The notes beneath the pieces were generated by a model, which was not told the DNA's origin, made no database searches, and saw only the letters and a program-made list of their open reading frames with translations. This document shows, in pieces, positions 26,982-35,688 of a stretch of DNA of 64,000 nt (position 1 is its first letter; the number at the start of each line of letters is the position of its first letter). Made by a program: the position numbers and the translations under genes. Source of the DNA: Pseudomonadales bacterium (GTDB lineage Bacteria; Pseudomonadota; Gammaproteobacteria; Pseudomonadales; Halieaceae); contig JACKNO010000004.1 in assembly GCA_024234815.1 (NCBI GenBank), forward strand, positions 310,001-374,000, in the 5' to 3' direction.

Positions 26982-27560
26982 TTGAAAGAAATCGAACAGA
27001 CTCTCAATTTCATCGTGGAGATCGAGAAGCTGAAAGATGTGCGCCGCAAGACCAAACCGGTGGGTCTCGAGCGATTTGAAAATTCAGCCGAGCACAGCTG
27101 GCATGTTTGCCTTGCCGCACTTGTGCTCAAAGACTTCGCGAACGAGGCAATTGATATCGACCGAGTTATCAAGATGCTGTTGATCCATGACCTCGGCGAA
27201 ATCGACGCCGGGGATACCATAATCTACGCAAGCGAATCAGCAGAGCTAAAGGCCGAAGAGGAAGCGGGGCTAGAGCGAATACTGAATATGCTTCCAGAGG
27301 GCAAGACCCAGGAGTATCTTCAGCTCTGGCGGGAGTTCGAGGAAGGTAGCTCGGCTGATGCGAAGTACGCAAAGTCCATCGATAGAATTCCACCAATTCT
27401 CCATAACCTCCACGGAGGCGGGCATAGCTGGCGAAAGCACAGCATTCCCGAAGAGAAAATCCTGGCTTTGAACAGCCGAATTGAGCTGGGCAGCGAGTCT
27501 GTCTGGCGCGTAATCAAAGCCAAGCTACACGATGCGTTCCGCAACGGCATATTGAGGTAG
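26982..27560 (+). CDS. HD-domain hydrolase (HD_3/YfbR-like)
   Basis: 192 residues from the TTG at 26982, chosen because AGGAG (26971-26975) sits 6 bases upstream; no ATG is similarly placed. The metal ligands are in AEHSWH (His38, His41) and LLIHDLGEID (His69-Asp70). The group includes 5'-deoxynucleotidases such as YfbR, so a nucleotide phosphohydrolase role is likely but not shown. Confidence 0.85.
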   Translation: MKEIEQTLNFIVEIEKLKDVRRKTKPVGLERFENSAEHSWHVCLAALVLKDFANEAIDIDRVIKMLLIHDLGEIDAGDTIIYASESAELKAEEEAGLERILNMLPEGKTQEYLQLWREFEEGSSADAKYAKSIDRIPPILHNLHGGGHSWRKHSIPEEKILALNSRIELGSESVWRVIKAKLHDAFRNGILR

Positions 27561-27572
27561 CCCGGTAAGCCA

Positions 27573-27615
27573 TTGACACGTTTGTGCCTGTCGCGACGTG
27601 AGATATACTCCAACT
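27573..27615 (+). promoter_or_regulatory. Conserved upstream element, copy 1
   Basis: TTGACACGTTTGTGCC, then 9 bases, then GTGAGATATACTCCAAC. It sits about 40 bases before the CTERM gene, and the TATACT inside it could be a -10 box. The same element with identical spacing occurs at 37322-37364. Confidence 0.5.
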
Positions 27616-27653
27616 ACAAAGAATAATGAATATACCCAGGGAAGGTATTCGAA

Positions 27654-28226
27654 ATGAAAAACGTACCAGCGCATATTGCGACATTTCTATTTTCAATCCT
27701 GGCTTCTGTCTCGGCTCAGGCAGCAGTCATCAGCGGAACCATCACTGACTGGGCGGAGTTTTCCTCCACGCTGACAATAGGAGATGGAACCAATAGTGTC
27801 CAAACAATCTGGAGCCAGAATACCTGGGACAAAGGCTACTTCTACGGCTATGGCAGCGGAATAGTTCAGACCAGCGAAGTGGCATACGCAAATGGGATAA
27901 CAGATATAGCCCAGATAACGGATGCTTCCGTTTTCTCATTTGAGGCTGGCTCCGTAGGGCCGCTTTGTGATGCGGATTGTGACCCGAGTGGCGTCGGTGA
28001 TTTTGTAGTTATGAGGGACATCAACACTGGCTACTATGGTGTTCTCAGAATCGACGATATTGCCGGCTTTTTTCCAGATGGAACGCTCGATGGCACCTGG
28101 TGGTTCCAGACCGATGGCACTGGCAATTTTTCGGTGGTTCCCATCCCGGCCGCAGCATGGTTATTCGGATCAGCATTGATTGGGTTGGCTGGCATAAAGC
28201 GTAAAAGAGCTAGTTCTTCGCGCTGA
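27654..28226 (+). CDS. VPxPA-CTERM sorted exported protein
   Basis: 190 residues with an N-terminal signal peptide (cleavage near AQAAV) and a C-terminal sorting tail: VPIPAAAW, a hydrophobic helix LFGSALIGLAG, then KRKR. That is the VPLPA/PEP-CTERM class processed by an exosortase (none is encoded in this window). The secreted domain is beta-rich, with no family I recognise. AGGGAAGG precedes the start; the shared upstream element lies just before. Confidence 0.85.
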   Translation: MKNVPAHIATFLFSILASVSAQAAVISGTITDWAEFSSTLTIGDGTNSVQTIWSQNTWDKGYFYGYGSGIVQTSEVAYANGITDIAQITDASVFSFEAGSVGPLCDADCDPSGVGDFVVMRDINTGYYGVLRIDDIAGFFPDGTLDGTWWFQTDGTGNFSVVPIPAAAWLFGSALIGLAGIKRKRASSSR

Positions 28227-28261
28227 ATAACGGCAAATTTGGCAGCCCGGTTTGGTTATTC
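28225..28261. terminator. Hairpin at the end of the CTERM gene
   Basis: GAATAAC (28225-28231) pairs with GTTATTC (28255-28261), and CAAA with TTTG inside, leaving a 2-base bulge and a 13-base loop. It begins at the stop codon. No T-run follows. It resembles a tiny attC hairpin but is too short and its core does not fit. Confidence 0.35.
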
Positions 28262-28400
28262 TGTAGTCTGTTTTCGCACATTTGTATCCGTCCTGGTGTG
28301 GGATGTCCCGGGCCAGGTGGGTAGTTGGTGACTCTTGGGGAACAATGTCATGAAAAGGCGGATTCTGTTTTTCAATAGACTTGGTCTATATATTTAATGA

Positions 28401-28414
28401 CATGGACTCTCCCT
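28401..28414 (+). repeat. Left inverted repeat of the IS110 element
   Basis: CATGGACTCTCCCT, the exact reverse complement of 29702-29715. The A/T-rich flank to its left shows no attC-like core. Confidence 0.9.
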
Positions 28415-28471
28415 TTCTATCGACTATACCCACGGTAGTGGTCGAGGGATCAACAAGCGAGGGTTCTAGTC

Positions 28472-29485
28472 ATGAGCAAAGTCGCAAGAGTGGGAATTGA
28501 TATAGCCAAGCAAGTCTTTTTAATTCACGGGGTCGATGATAAGGGTAACACCGTGCTGAGAAAGAAATTGAAACGTAATGAAGTACTGGATTTCTTTTCT
28601 CAAACGCCAGCAACGGTGATTGGTATTGAAGCTTGTGGCGGTAGCCATTACTGGGCGCGTGAATTGAGCAAGCAAGCGCATATAGTGAAACTGATATCTC
28701 CACAATTTGTGACCCCCTATCGCCGGAAAGGGAAAAATGATGCAAATGACGCCGAGGCTATTTGTGAGGCCATAAGTCGTCCAGGAATGAACCTTGTGGC
28801 GATTAAGTCTGAAGAGCAGCAATCAATTTTGATGGCTCATCGGGTGAGAGAGCAACTGGTGTCAGACCGAACCTCACTCATTAACCAGATGCGTGGTCAC
28901 CTAATGGAATTTGGGGTCGTGTTGCCAATTGGAAGACGTACCTTTCAAAAAGGCATTGGTGATGCACTTGCCGAGGACCTTCTGCCGGTACTGGTCGTGA
29001 ATATGCTACATGAGATGTTGGTGCGATTGTCACGCCTCAATGAGGAGATTGCCGACTTGGACACCAGGATCGAGGTGTGGGCCAGGCAAGATAAGGTTGC
29101 TAGTCGCCTGATGCAGCTTGATGGAGTAGGCCCGCTCACAGCATCAGCTCTGGTAGCAACTACTGGGAATAGCAGCGTATTTAAGAATGGCAGGCAGTTT
29201 GCGGCGTGGTTAGGATTAGTGCCCAGTCAGTACTCCTCCGGTGGCAAGAACAAACTGGGGTCGATCACGAAAAGAGGAGATCGGTACTTAAGGAAACTGC
29301 TGGTTCACGGCGCAAGAACTGTACTTCTAATGGCATCTCGAAACAAAGGAAACCATTGCGAATGGATTCAGTCTTTACGTGAACGCAGGCCAGAGAATGT
29401 TGTTGCTGTAGCAATGGCGGCCAAGCAGGCTAGGGCGGCGTGGGCTGTAATGATGGATGATCATCGTAGTCAGCCTGCGCTGTAA
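28472..29485 (+). CDS. IS110/IS1111-family DEDD transposase
   Basis: 337 residues, complete. The RuvC-like DEDD half has GIDIAK (Asp9), GIEACGG (Glu52) and NDANDAEAI; the C-terminal Tnp_20 half has DGVGPLTASALVATTGN and a Ser-rich active-site region (SQYSSGGKNKLG), the serine being the nucleophile in this family. The element uses a bridge RNA made from its non-coding end. Frame and length are intact, so it is probably functional. Confidence 0.95.
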   Translation: MSKVARVGIDIAKQVFLIHGVDDKGNTVLRKKLKRNEVLDFFSQTPATVIGIEACGGSHYWARELSKQAHIVKLISPQFVTPYRRKGKNDANDAEAICEAISRPGMNLVAIKSEEQQSILMAHRVREQLVSDRTSLINQMRGHLMEFGVVLPIGRRTFQKGIGDALAEDLLPVLVVNMLHEMLVRLSRLNEEIADLDTRIEVWARQDKVASRLMQLDGVGPLTASALVATTGNSSVFKNGRQFAAWLGLVPSQYSSGGKNKLGSITKRGDRYLRKLLVHGARTVLLMASRNKGNHCEWIQSLRERRPENVVAVAMAAKQARAAWAVMMDDHRSQPAL

Positions 29486-29701
29486 TTTAGATGGGAGGAC
29501 GATTCTACGATTGCACGAGAAGCATGATGAGAAACGGTACGACCGTGCACAGATAAGACCTGATAACAGCTAAGGCCCATACAAGGCCGTATATTTAGCG
29601 AGGAATTTGTGCGCAGATGTCATCAGGGCCAGAGTCGATCTCTAGGCCGAATGGATAGCCGCAGTCGATACTGAAATAGTCTTGATTCTTTGTTGCAAAC
29701 C
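29486..29701 (+). ncRNA. Putative bridge RNA region of the IS element
   Basis: This is the 3' non-coding end of the IS. It can fold locally: TGCACG/CGTGCA around 29524-29550 and ATAC/GTAT around AAGGCC near 29580. TAACAGCTA at 29564-29572 is complementary to TAGCTGTTA (29718-29726) in the right flank, as expected of a right target guide. No matching left guide was found for the left flank. Assignment as bridge RNA is inference from the family. Confidence 0.45.
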
Positions 29702-29715
29702 AGGGAGAGTCCATG
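29702..29715 (+). repeat. Right inverted repeat of the IS110 element
   Basis: AGGGAGAGTCCATG, exact reverse complement of the left repeat. Only seven bases separate it from the GTTAAGT integron core at 29723. Confidence 0.9.
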
Positions 29716-29729
29716 GATAGCTGTTAAGT
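29716..29729 (+). repeat. attC remnant (R' end) beside the IS
   Basis: GATAGCTGTTAAGT: an integron R' core (GTTAAGT, fits GTTRRRY) preceded by AGCT. The core is the exact reverse complement of the R'' core ACTTAAC at 30082-30088, so it is the start of cassette 1. The remaining attC sequence to the left was displaced or lost when the IS inserted. AGCTGT also precedes the core of attC4. Confidence 0.7.
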
Positions 29730-30087
29730 GGCCATGAGTCATATATCGCTATTACTTTCACTTAATGCACTAAATACTTTTGTATTCTGGTTCATGTGGC
29801 GCGGCTTCTTTACTACCGAACAATTTCGAGAGGTCTGGTTTGTCTCAATCGTCCAGGCTCTCACAATATTCGCTTCATTTCTATCGTATGGTTTACGCAA
29901 TAAGCTGGCATCCCAACGGCTCATTCGCTGGTCCAATTTTACAAAAGATACAGATCGCTTCAAAACAACTTATCTCGGCTGCATGGTGGGCGCGTATGGT
30001 TTGGCTAGCACAAATATTTTCATTGCCCCAATAATTTACCTTATCAATGGAACGATAGACGTGTGGGTTTCAGGTAATGCCACTTAA
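29728..30087 (+). CDS. Cassette 1: small membrane protein
   Basis: 119 residues from a GTG at 29728 that overlaps the cassette's R' core (an ATG at 29734 is equally possible). Three hydrophobic segments (about 8-24, 38-56, 83-108) make it an integral membrane protein. No family is recognised. Its stop codon lies inside the R'' core of attC1, the tight packing usual in cassettes. Confidence 0.6.
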   Translation: MAMSHISLLLSLNALNTFVFWFMWRGFFTTEQFREVWFVSIVQALTIFASFLSYGLRNKLASQRLIRWSNFTKDTDRFKTTYLGCMVGAYGLASTNIFIAPIIYLINGTIDVWVSGNAT

Positions 30088-30168
30088 CAAGAACCGCCAG
30101 TGCGCCCCTTCGGGGCCGGACGGCAAAACCGCTGCGCGGTTCCGCCGCCGCTGCGGCAGGCGTTATAC
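30082..30168 (+). repeat. attC1
   Basis: 87 bases from R'' ACTTAAC (30082-30088) to R' GTTATAC (30162-30168). Inside are AACCGCTGCGCGGTT and CCCCTTCGGGG, which make the variable terminal hairpin. The first palindrome is shared with attC4. Confidence 0.85.
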
Positions 30169-30221
30169 GCTCTTTCAATGTTACCGGTATCAATTGGCAA
30201 TATAGGGACTTTTGAAACCTA

Positions 30222-33200
30222 ATGATATTTTTTGAACTTGAACCTTCTGATATTTCAAATCTCAATGATGCTGATCTAAGAGAAATGGTCGCTAGATTGT
30301 GTGAAGCGGAATTGATTCGCCAAGAAATTCAGACATCTTGTGTTCTGTGGGGAGGAGCGCAGGAAGCTGCTGACGGCGGTCTCGATGTTCGAGTTGTCAA
30401 TGCTATCCCTTTACTAAAGCCAGGCTTTGTAAGTCGGGAAAATACTGGTTTTCAAGTAAAGAAAAACAGTATGAGTAAAGCGGCCTGCAAAAAGGAAATG
30501 CTTGATAAAGGAACGCTAAAAACTGTTATAGGGGATCTCTTAGAAAAAAAAGGCGCTTATATAATTGTTAGTGGCAAAGATGATTGTTCTGACAAAATGC
30601 TATCAGAACGTCTTCTGGGAATGAAATCTGCGCTCGAAGGCTTACCAAATAGCGAAGATCTTCTCCTTGACTTTTATGGTAGGGATCGGCTCAGCGCATG
30701 GTTGAGACAATTTCCTGGAGTTGCCTTGTGGGTTCGCTCTAGACTAGGCAAGCCATTATCCGGATGGCGACCGTTTGGGAGATGGACATCCACCCCGGTC
30801 GATAAAGATGATGAGTTTTTACTTGACGAACACCCTTGCGTCATCGATATGAATTCACATCACAAGGAGCCTATAGCGATTTCGGATGGAATCAGGCTTG
30901 TGCGTGAAAGATTAGAAAAACCTGGCTCGGTGGTACGAATAACTGGTTTGTCAGGAGTTGGAAAAACGCGCTTCGCTCAGTCACTTTTTGAAAGTGATGT
31001 ATGCGATAACTCTCTGCCGAGAGCGAATGTAATATATGCAGATCTTGGTGATGACTTAACTCCAACAGCATCTGAGCTTGTCTCATACTTGATAGCCAAT
31101 GATTTTTTAAGTTATTTGGTATTGGATAACTGCCCACCAGATGTTCATAGAAAACTGCAAAAGCAGGTTTCTTCAAATCAAGCAAAGTTGAGTCTTCTTA
31201 CTATCGAATATGATATTTCGGATGATCGCCCAGAAGAAACAGAAGTAATACATATCGAACCATCAAGCGAGCAGACCGTCTCTAAACTTATTCAAAAGAG
31301 GTTTCCGTCTCTAGGGCGCGTTAATGCCGATAAAGTTGCAGAGTTTTCCGGAGGCAATGCACGTGTTGCGATCGCATTGGCGAGTCGAGTGGGTGCAGAT
31401 GAGACCTTGGCAAATTTTTCTGATGAAGACTTGTTCCAGAGGCTCTTCAATCAAAGAAAAGGGACAACCGAGAGTTTGCTTGAAAGCGCAGAGGTCCTAT
31501 CCTTAGTTTATTCGTTCAATGTTTCCCCGAAAGAGTTCAATGATGAATTGAGCGCTCTTTCTAGAATTGGCGGATTTGAACGTGACAGGTTGAATCGCAA
31601 TCATGCAGAGCTATTGCGGAGGCAGCTATCGCAAAAGCGGGGAAGCTGGCGAGCAGTGCTCCCGCATGCAGTAGCTAACCGTCTCGCACGGCGAGCTCTT
31701 CAGAACATCGAACCTGATAAAATTAATGCTGAGTTGTTAAAGACTGATAATTTTCGCTTATTCAAATCATGCGCTCATCGACTGGGATATCTGCATGACT
31801 ACGAACCTGCTAGATATCTCGCCCATACGTGGATGAGGATCGATGGGCCATTTCATAACATTTCACAGTGCAATGCTGAGTTGCTTACGGCACTAACTCA
31901 CATCGCACCTGTGTTTCCAGATGTAGTTTTAATCGCTATAGAGAAAGCTTCGGAAGCTCGAGATTTCTGCTCGCGAGATAATCAAAATTTTTCTACGTTC
32001 GTTCGATTACTTAGAAAAATAGCATATGATGATCAGTACTTCGACCGCGCTGCTGGGCTAATTCTTCGCTTTGCGGAAACAGAAAAAGCTGGTGAGAACA
32101 ACAATAGTATCGCTAATCAATTGGCGAGCCTTTTTTCATTATACCTCTCTGGGACACAGGCTACTCCAGCGCGAAGACATTCTTTTGTGAATGGAATGTT
32201 AAATTCTGGCAGTTTGAGACAGCGTGAGATTGCGCAGGAAATTCTTCGGTCCGCGTTTGAGGCTTCTCATTGGAGCTCATTTGGAGAGTTTGATTTTGGC
32301 GCTCGTAGCAGGGACTTTGGATGGCAGCCTACAACGAATAGAGAGAAATTAGACTGGTACGTAGGCTATATCGAGTTGTTAGTGCCGTTTTTAGATTCGG
32401 ACAATGAACCCATTTGTAATTGGGCAAAGGCGATACTAGCAGACCATTTTGTAGGATTATGGAGCTATGCAGGCTGCTTTGACATTCTCGAAAACATAGT
32501 GCGCAAATATGGCGCTGGCGGTAAATGGCCAGATATGTGGATGGCCATTAAGCGGACAATACATTACAACGGGAAGAAACACACACCTGAGTTATTCAAA
32601 AGGATTGAAGCACTTGAGCATTTAGCCGCACCGGCTGATCCCTATTTCGAAATCGAGGCATATGCTCTGACTAACACATGGGATCACGTAGACGTTAGAG
32701 GTGGGGATTACACAGAAAATTCTGAAAAAATTCATCAGAAGATAGAAAAACTAGGCGAGCTTGCGTTATCTGAACCTGATTACCTTGAAAGATTGGCGCC
32801 AAGGTTATGGCAAAAACATATTGATGCGCTTTGGTCATTCGGTAAAGGGTTGGCCAAAGGTTCATCAGACCAAGCTTTAACCTTTGATACGCTTGTCCAC
32901 CTGATGAAAAAGCAGGAGCTAGAAGTAGTACAGCCTATCCTCTTTTGCGGTTTTATTGCTGGAGTTCATGCCGGCGACCCTGGCTTGTCTCGGAAACTTC
33001 AAGAGTCTGTATTAGATGTGCCAGAGCTTAAGCCGTATTTTGTTAATATTTTGTCTGCAACGCCGATAGCCCCTTGGGGTACAAAAAAGCTTATTGAGCT
33101 GGCTAAGGCTGGTGAACTGGAAGCATGGAGGTTTCAACAAGTAAGTTACGGTCGAGTTCATGAAACCATTTCTGATGATGATTTATCAGAATTACTTGCC

Positions 33201-34046
33201 GCACTTAATGGTTTAACCGATGGGATATTTTCAACCATTGAAATTTTGAGTATGCGATTCTTTACTGAAAAGAGTAGTAACTACAGTCCTAGCGATGACC
33301 TACGATCTGTCGGAAGGCAGGCCATTTTGAAACTCTTATCAATGCACAGGGACGAAATTAGCAGGCGACAGCTCCATGGAATGGACCGTGTTATTGCAGA
33401 GTGTTTATCAGAGCCAGCACCGAAGAATGAAATTCGCGATATTATTAACTTGCTTTGCAGTGGCGTTGAGACGTATCGCTTATATGGCTTCGAATTAGAG
33501 ACTGTCATAGCCTATCTAGTGAAAAAATATCCTGAATTTGTATTAGATAGAGTGTTAATAGATAGTGAGAATAGCGAACAACTTATATATTTGCTTTTTA
33601 AAGATAGGGTCCATCGTAGTAGCTCGCCATTAAACTTAGCGCCTATAGAGCGCGTGCTGAATTGGTGTAATGGAAATCAAGATAGGATTCATAAAGTAGC
33701 AGGTGCCGTTTCGGCATACACGTCCTTAGACAAGGAATCACAGCCACTAGACAATCCAAAGAAAGTAGTTCTCAGTCATCACATTACATCACTTTTAGAT
33801 GCCGCAGAGAACAAAGTCGCGATAGTCGAAACTATTTTCTCTAGATCTTTTCCTAGTGGGTGGTCAGGATCACTTGCCGATATTCTTGAAGTTCGATCGG
33901 AGGCATTCGCAGACCTATTAAATCATGTCTCTCCTGAGGTTCGAGAGATAGCTAGGACCAAGCTTTCTCTTCTAAATAGGTCTATTAGAGAGAATAGAGA
34001 GCGCGAGGCTGAGGAGTACAACCGGCGGGAGCAAAGATTTGAGTAA
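30222..34046 (+). CDS. Cassette 2: Avs-like STAND NTPase with N-terminal nuclease domain
   Basis: 1274 residues. Residues 1 to about 190 look like a restriction-endonuclease fold: D51-GGLD55 followed by FQ78VK80 (a D...QxK variant). A STAND-type NTPase follows, with Walker A GLSGVGKTR at about 242-250 and Walker B YLVLDNC near 298-304. The remaining 800 or so residues are helical, TPR/ARM-like, with no transmembrane segment, the expected sensor part. This is the layout of Avs anti-phage sensors, which detect a phage protein and degrade DNA. I recognise the architecture, not a named subfamily. At nearly 4 kb it is a very large cassette with its own start 53 bases after the R' core. Confidence 0.75.
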   Translation: MIFFELEPSDISNLNDADLREMVARLCEAELIRQEIQTSCVLWGGAQEAADGGLDVRVVNAIPLLKPGFVSRENTGFQVKKNSMSKAACKKEMLDKGTLKTVIGDLLEKKGAYIIVSGKDDCSDKMLSERLLGMKSALEGLPNSEDLLLDFYGRDRLSAWLRQFPGVALWVRSRLGKPLSGWRPFGRWTSTPVDKDDEFLLDEHPCVIDMNSHHKEPIAISDGIRLVRERLEKPGSVVRITGLSGVGKTRFAQSLFESDVCDNSLPRANVIYADLGDDLTPTASELVSYLIANDFLSYLVLDNCPPDVHRKLQKQVSSNQAKLSLLTIEYDISDDRPEETEVIHIEPSSEQTVSKLIQKRFPSLGRVNADKVAEFSGGNARVAIALASRVGADETLANFSDEDLFQRLFNQRKGTTESLLESAEVLSLVYSFNVSPKEFNDELSALSRIGGFERDRLNRNHAELLRRQLSQKRGSWRAVLPHAVANRLARRALQNIEPDKINAELLKTDNFRLFKSCAHRLGYLHDYEPARYLAHTWMRIDGPFHNISQCNAELLTALTHIAPVFPDVVLIAIEKASEARDFCSRDNQNFSTFVRLLRKIAYDDQYFDRAAGLILRFAETEKAGENNNSIANQLASLFSLYLSGTQATPARRHSFVNGMLNSGSLRQREIAQEILRSAFEASHWSSFGEFDFGARSRDFGWQPTTNREKLDWYVGYIELLVPFLDSDNEPICNWAKAILADHFVGLWSYAGCFDILENIVRKYGAGGKWPDMWMAIKRTIHYNGKKHTPELFKRIEALEHLAAPADPYFEIEAYALTNTWDHVDVRGGDYTENSEKIHQKIEKLGELALSEPDYLERLAPRLWQKHIDALWSFGKGLAKGSSDQALTFDTLVHLMKKQELEVVQPILFCGFIAGVHAGDPGLSRKLQESVLDVPELKPYFVNILSATPIAPWGTKKLIELAKAGELEAWRFQQVSYGRVHETISDDDLSELLAALNGLTDGIFSTIEILSMRFFTEKSSNYSPSDDLRSVGRQAILKLLSMHRDEISRRQLHGMDRVIAECLSEPAPKNEIRDIINLLCSGVETYRLYGFELETVIAYLVKKYPEFVLDRVLIDSENSEQLIYLLFKDRVHRSSSPLNLAPIERVLNWCNGNQDRIHKVAGAVSAYTSLDKESQPLDNPKKVVLSHHITSLLDAAENKVAIVETIFSRSFPSGWSGSLADILEVRSEAFADLLNHVSPEVREIARTKLSLLNRSIRENREREAEEYNRREQRFE

Positions 34047-34070
34047 ACATTTTGCTTCTGGTCAGGTTAC

Positions 34071-34142
34071 GTATAACAAAGCGCTGCTGTCGGACAAATT
34101 CTCCGCTGCGCTCCGAATTTGCCGCAGAGCGCGGCGTTAAAT
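34071..34142 (+). repeat. attC2
   Basis: 72 bases from R'' GTATAAC to R' GTTAAAT. Inner GCGCTGCTG pairs with the CGCAGAGCGC side, and AAATTC with GAATTT. R'' is the exact complement of the R' that starts cassette 2. Confidence 0.88.
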
Positions 34143-34158
34143 TCAAAAGAGGGATCGA

Positions 34159-35619
34159 GTGAATATCTATTTTTCGGACTATTTTGGGGTAACCAAAGAA
34201 GAGCTTGATGCTTATGGTGCATTCAATGTATCTCTCATTAATGACCTCCCTGTCTTTATCGATCCATTTCTTCTGTTTGGCAGTGAGAAAGATGAGTATC
34301 AAAATCTTCATCAGGAAATAATTAAATACATCACCTTCCTGAGGGAGATGTCAGATAAAGGTGCTATTTCCAAAGGTCTGATAAAGCATTGGTTTCTCTT
34401 CCCAGAAGTCAAGCAGAATTGGCTTGGCTATAGCAAAGTAGGTAATGGTGGCTCAGGATTGGGCGCTAATTTCGCTAGCGCACTAAATGATAATTTAAGT
34501 TCTATCTTCAATGATTTTGGCAATGAACAGATAACGCAAAGTAGTCATCTCGAAAAGCTATGCCTAATCAAGGATGGTGTGGGCAAAGACTCTATCAGTG
34601 ACTTCACAACGAACTTGATAAAAGGATACTTATGCGAATACACCCAGAACTTTGCAAAGGATCATTTGGATAAGTCGAGGTGTAAGGATGTCAGTGTAAA
34701 ACATGCAAAATTTGACTATCAAACACGAAGATGGATCTCCAAGAGATATAACTTGCCATATATAGACGGCGATTTCGTTTTACTCACTCCCAAAGATATT
34801 CTTACGAAGGACGAAGCATGGATTAACAAACATGACATTATTGGTGACTTTGACGAGATCGCAGAGTCTATTCCAAATATTGAGCTGCGAGCTCAAATTA
34901 ATGAATATCTTTTAAGGCAGATACCGGAGCGCGCAAATCAAAGAGAAAAAAATCACGCAATATCTAGAACGATTCTAAAATTCCCTATCCTAATTGATCA
35001 TTATATTAGATACAAAGAAGATCATGGCGATGAGGCAATAGCACTAAGCGAACAAAAAGTAAAAGAAACAGAAGCCATCTTTATACGGCAGGTTACTAAT
35101 TTAGTTGAAGTGCTTCGAGCACAGAAAGTTTTCTACTCTCAAAAGGGTGATACTTTTGATGAGGCCTACAATCGAGTTATGTTTCTAAAGCAGGTCATTG
35201 AAAATAACGATGGTTATCGTCTTTTCTATGTAAAAGGAGAGCCCGTAAAACGAGAATCTGATTTACAACTGATTTTTCGCCTTACTTGGTACGCAGCAGA
35301 AGAGGATGTAAACGCCGAGGTGAATAATGGTCGCGGCCCCGTAGATTACAAAATATCTAGGGGTTCAAAAGACAGCACGCTCGTTGAATTCAAGTTAGCT
35401 AGCAACAGTAAGCTGAAACAGAATCTTGCAAAGCAAGTCGAGGTATACAAGTCTGCTAATCAGACGAACAAATCCATAAAAGTTATTCTCTATTTTACTG
35501 ACTCAGAATTAGAGAAACTTTTGAAGGTACTCAAAGAGTTGGAGTTGAGTCAAGGCAAGGAGCTAATTTTAATTGATGCTAGAGCTACCAATAAGCCCTC
35601 TGGCTCCAACGCAAAATGA
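34159..35619 (+). CDS. Cassette 3: PD-(D/E)XK nuclease-like protein
   Basis: 486 residues from the GTG at 34159, with AGAGGG just before it. The first 300 residues are a helical/mixed region of no family I recognise. The C-terminal 150 residues carry a nuclease-like core: Asp396 (GPVDYK), then Glu410-Phe-Lys412 (VEFK), and a helix with a Gln (KQVEVYKSAN), the PD-(D/E)XK pattern. It is probably a single-gene defence or nucleic-acid-processing protein. It is AT-rich, with no partner gene in its cassette. Confidence 0.7.
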   Translation: MNIYFSDYFGVTKEELDAYGAFNVSLINDLPVFIDPFLLFGSEKDEYQNLHQEIIKYITFLREMSDKGAISKGLIKHWFLFPEVKQNWLGYSKVGNGGSGLGANFASALNDNLSSIFNDFGNEQITQSSHLEKLCLIKDGVGKDSISDFTTNLIKGYLCEYTQNFAKDHLDKSRCKDVSVKHAKFDYQTRRWISKRYNLPYIDGDFVLLTPKDILTKDEAWINKHDIIGDFDEIAESIPNIELRAQINEYLLRQIPERANQREKNHAISRTILKFPILIDHYIRYKEDHGDEAIALSEQKVKETEAIFIRQVTNLVEVLRAQKVFYSQKGDTFDEAYNRVMFLKQVIENNDGYRLFYVKGEPVKRESDLQLIFRLTWYAAEEDVNAEVNNGRGPVDYKISRGSKDSTLVEFKLASNSKLKQNLAKQVEVYKSANQTNKSIKVILYFTDSELEKLLKVLKELELSQGKELILIDARATNKPSGSNAK

Positions 35620-35680
35620 ATTTAACAAGCTCGTCAATTAGGACGCTCGCAAGCTCGCGTTTATTACGCGGGCGTTAGGG
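35620..35680 (+). repeat. attC3
   Basis: 61 bases from R'' ATTTAAC (35620-35626) to R' GTTAGGG (35674-35680). R'' starts right after the stop codon of cassette 3. ACGC/GCGT stem in the middle. Confidence 0.85.
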
Positions 35681-35688
35681 GGATTAAT

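Larger units (their letters stand above)
28401..29715 (+). mobile_element. IS110-family element, IS1111 type
   Basis: About 1.3 kb bounded by perfect 14-base inverted repeats: CATGGACTCTCCCT at 28401-28414 and AGGGAGAGTCCATG at 29702-29715. IS1111-type members of IS110 have such subterminal repeats and make no target duplication; none is seen. It encodes one intact transposase and has 216 bases of non-coding sequence at the 3' side. The right flank is the end of an integron attC site, the target used by IS1111-attC elements. The exact tips may lie a few bases outside the repeats. Confidence 0.9.

Noticed and set aside
28225..28261. Possible attC site before the IS element
   Set aside because: Core pairs GAATAAC/GTTATTC but only 37 bases long with a 13-base loop and an R' that breaks the RRRY rule. 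Treated as a simple hairpin.
29562..29729. A single 168-base attC using TAACAGCTA/TAGCTGTTA as its stem
   Set aside because: The right inverted repeat of the IS lies inside this span, so the left half belongs to the IS. The guide explanation fits better.
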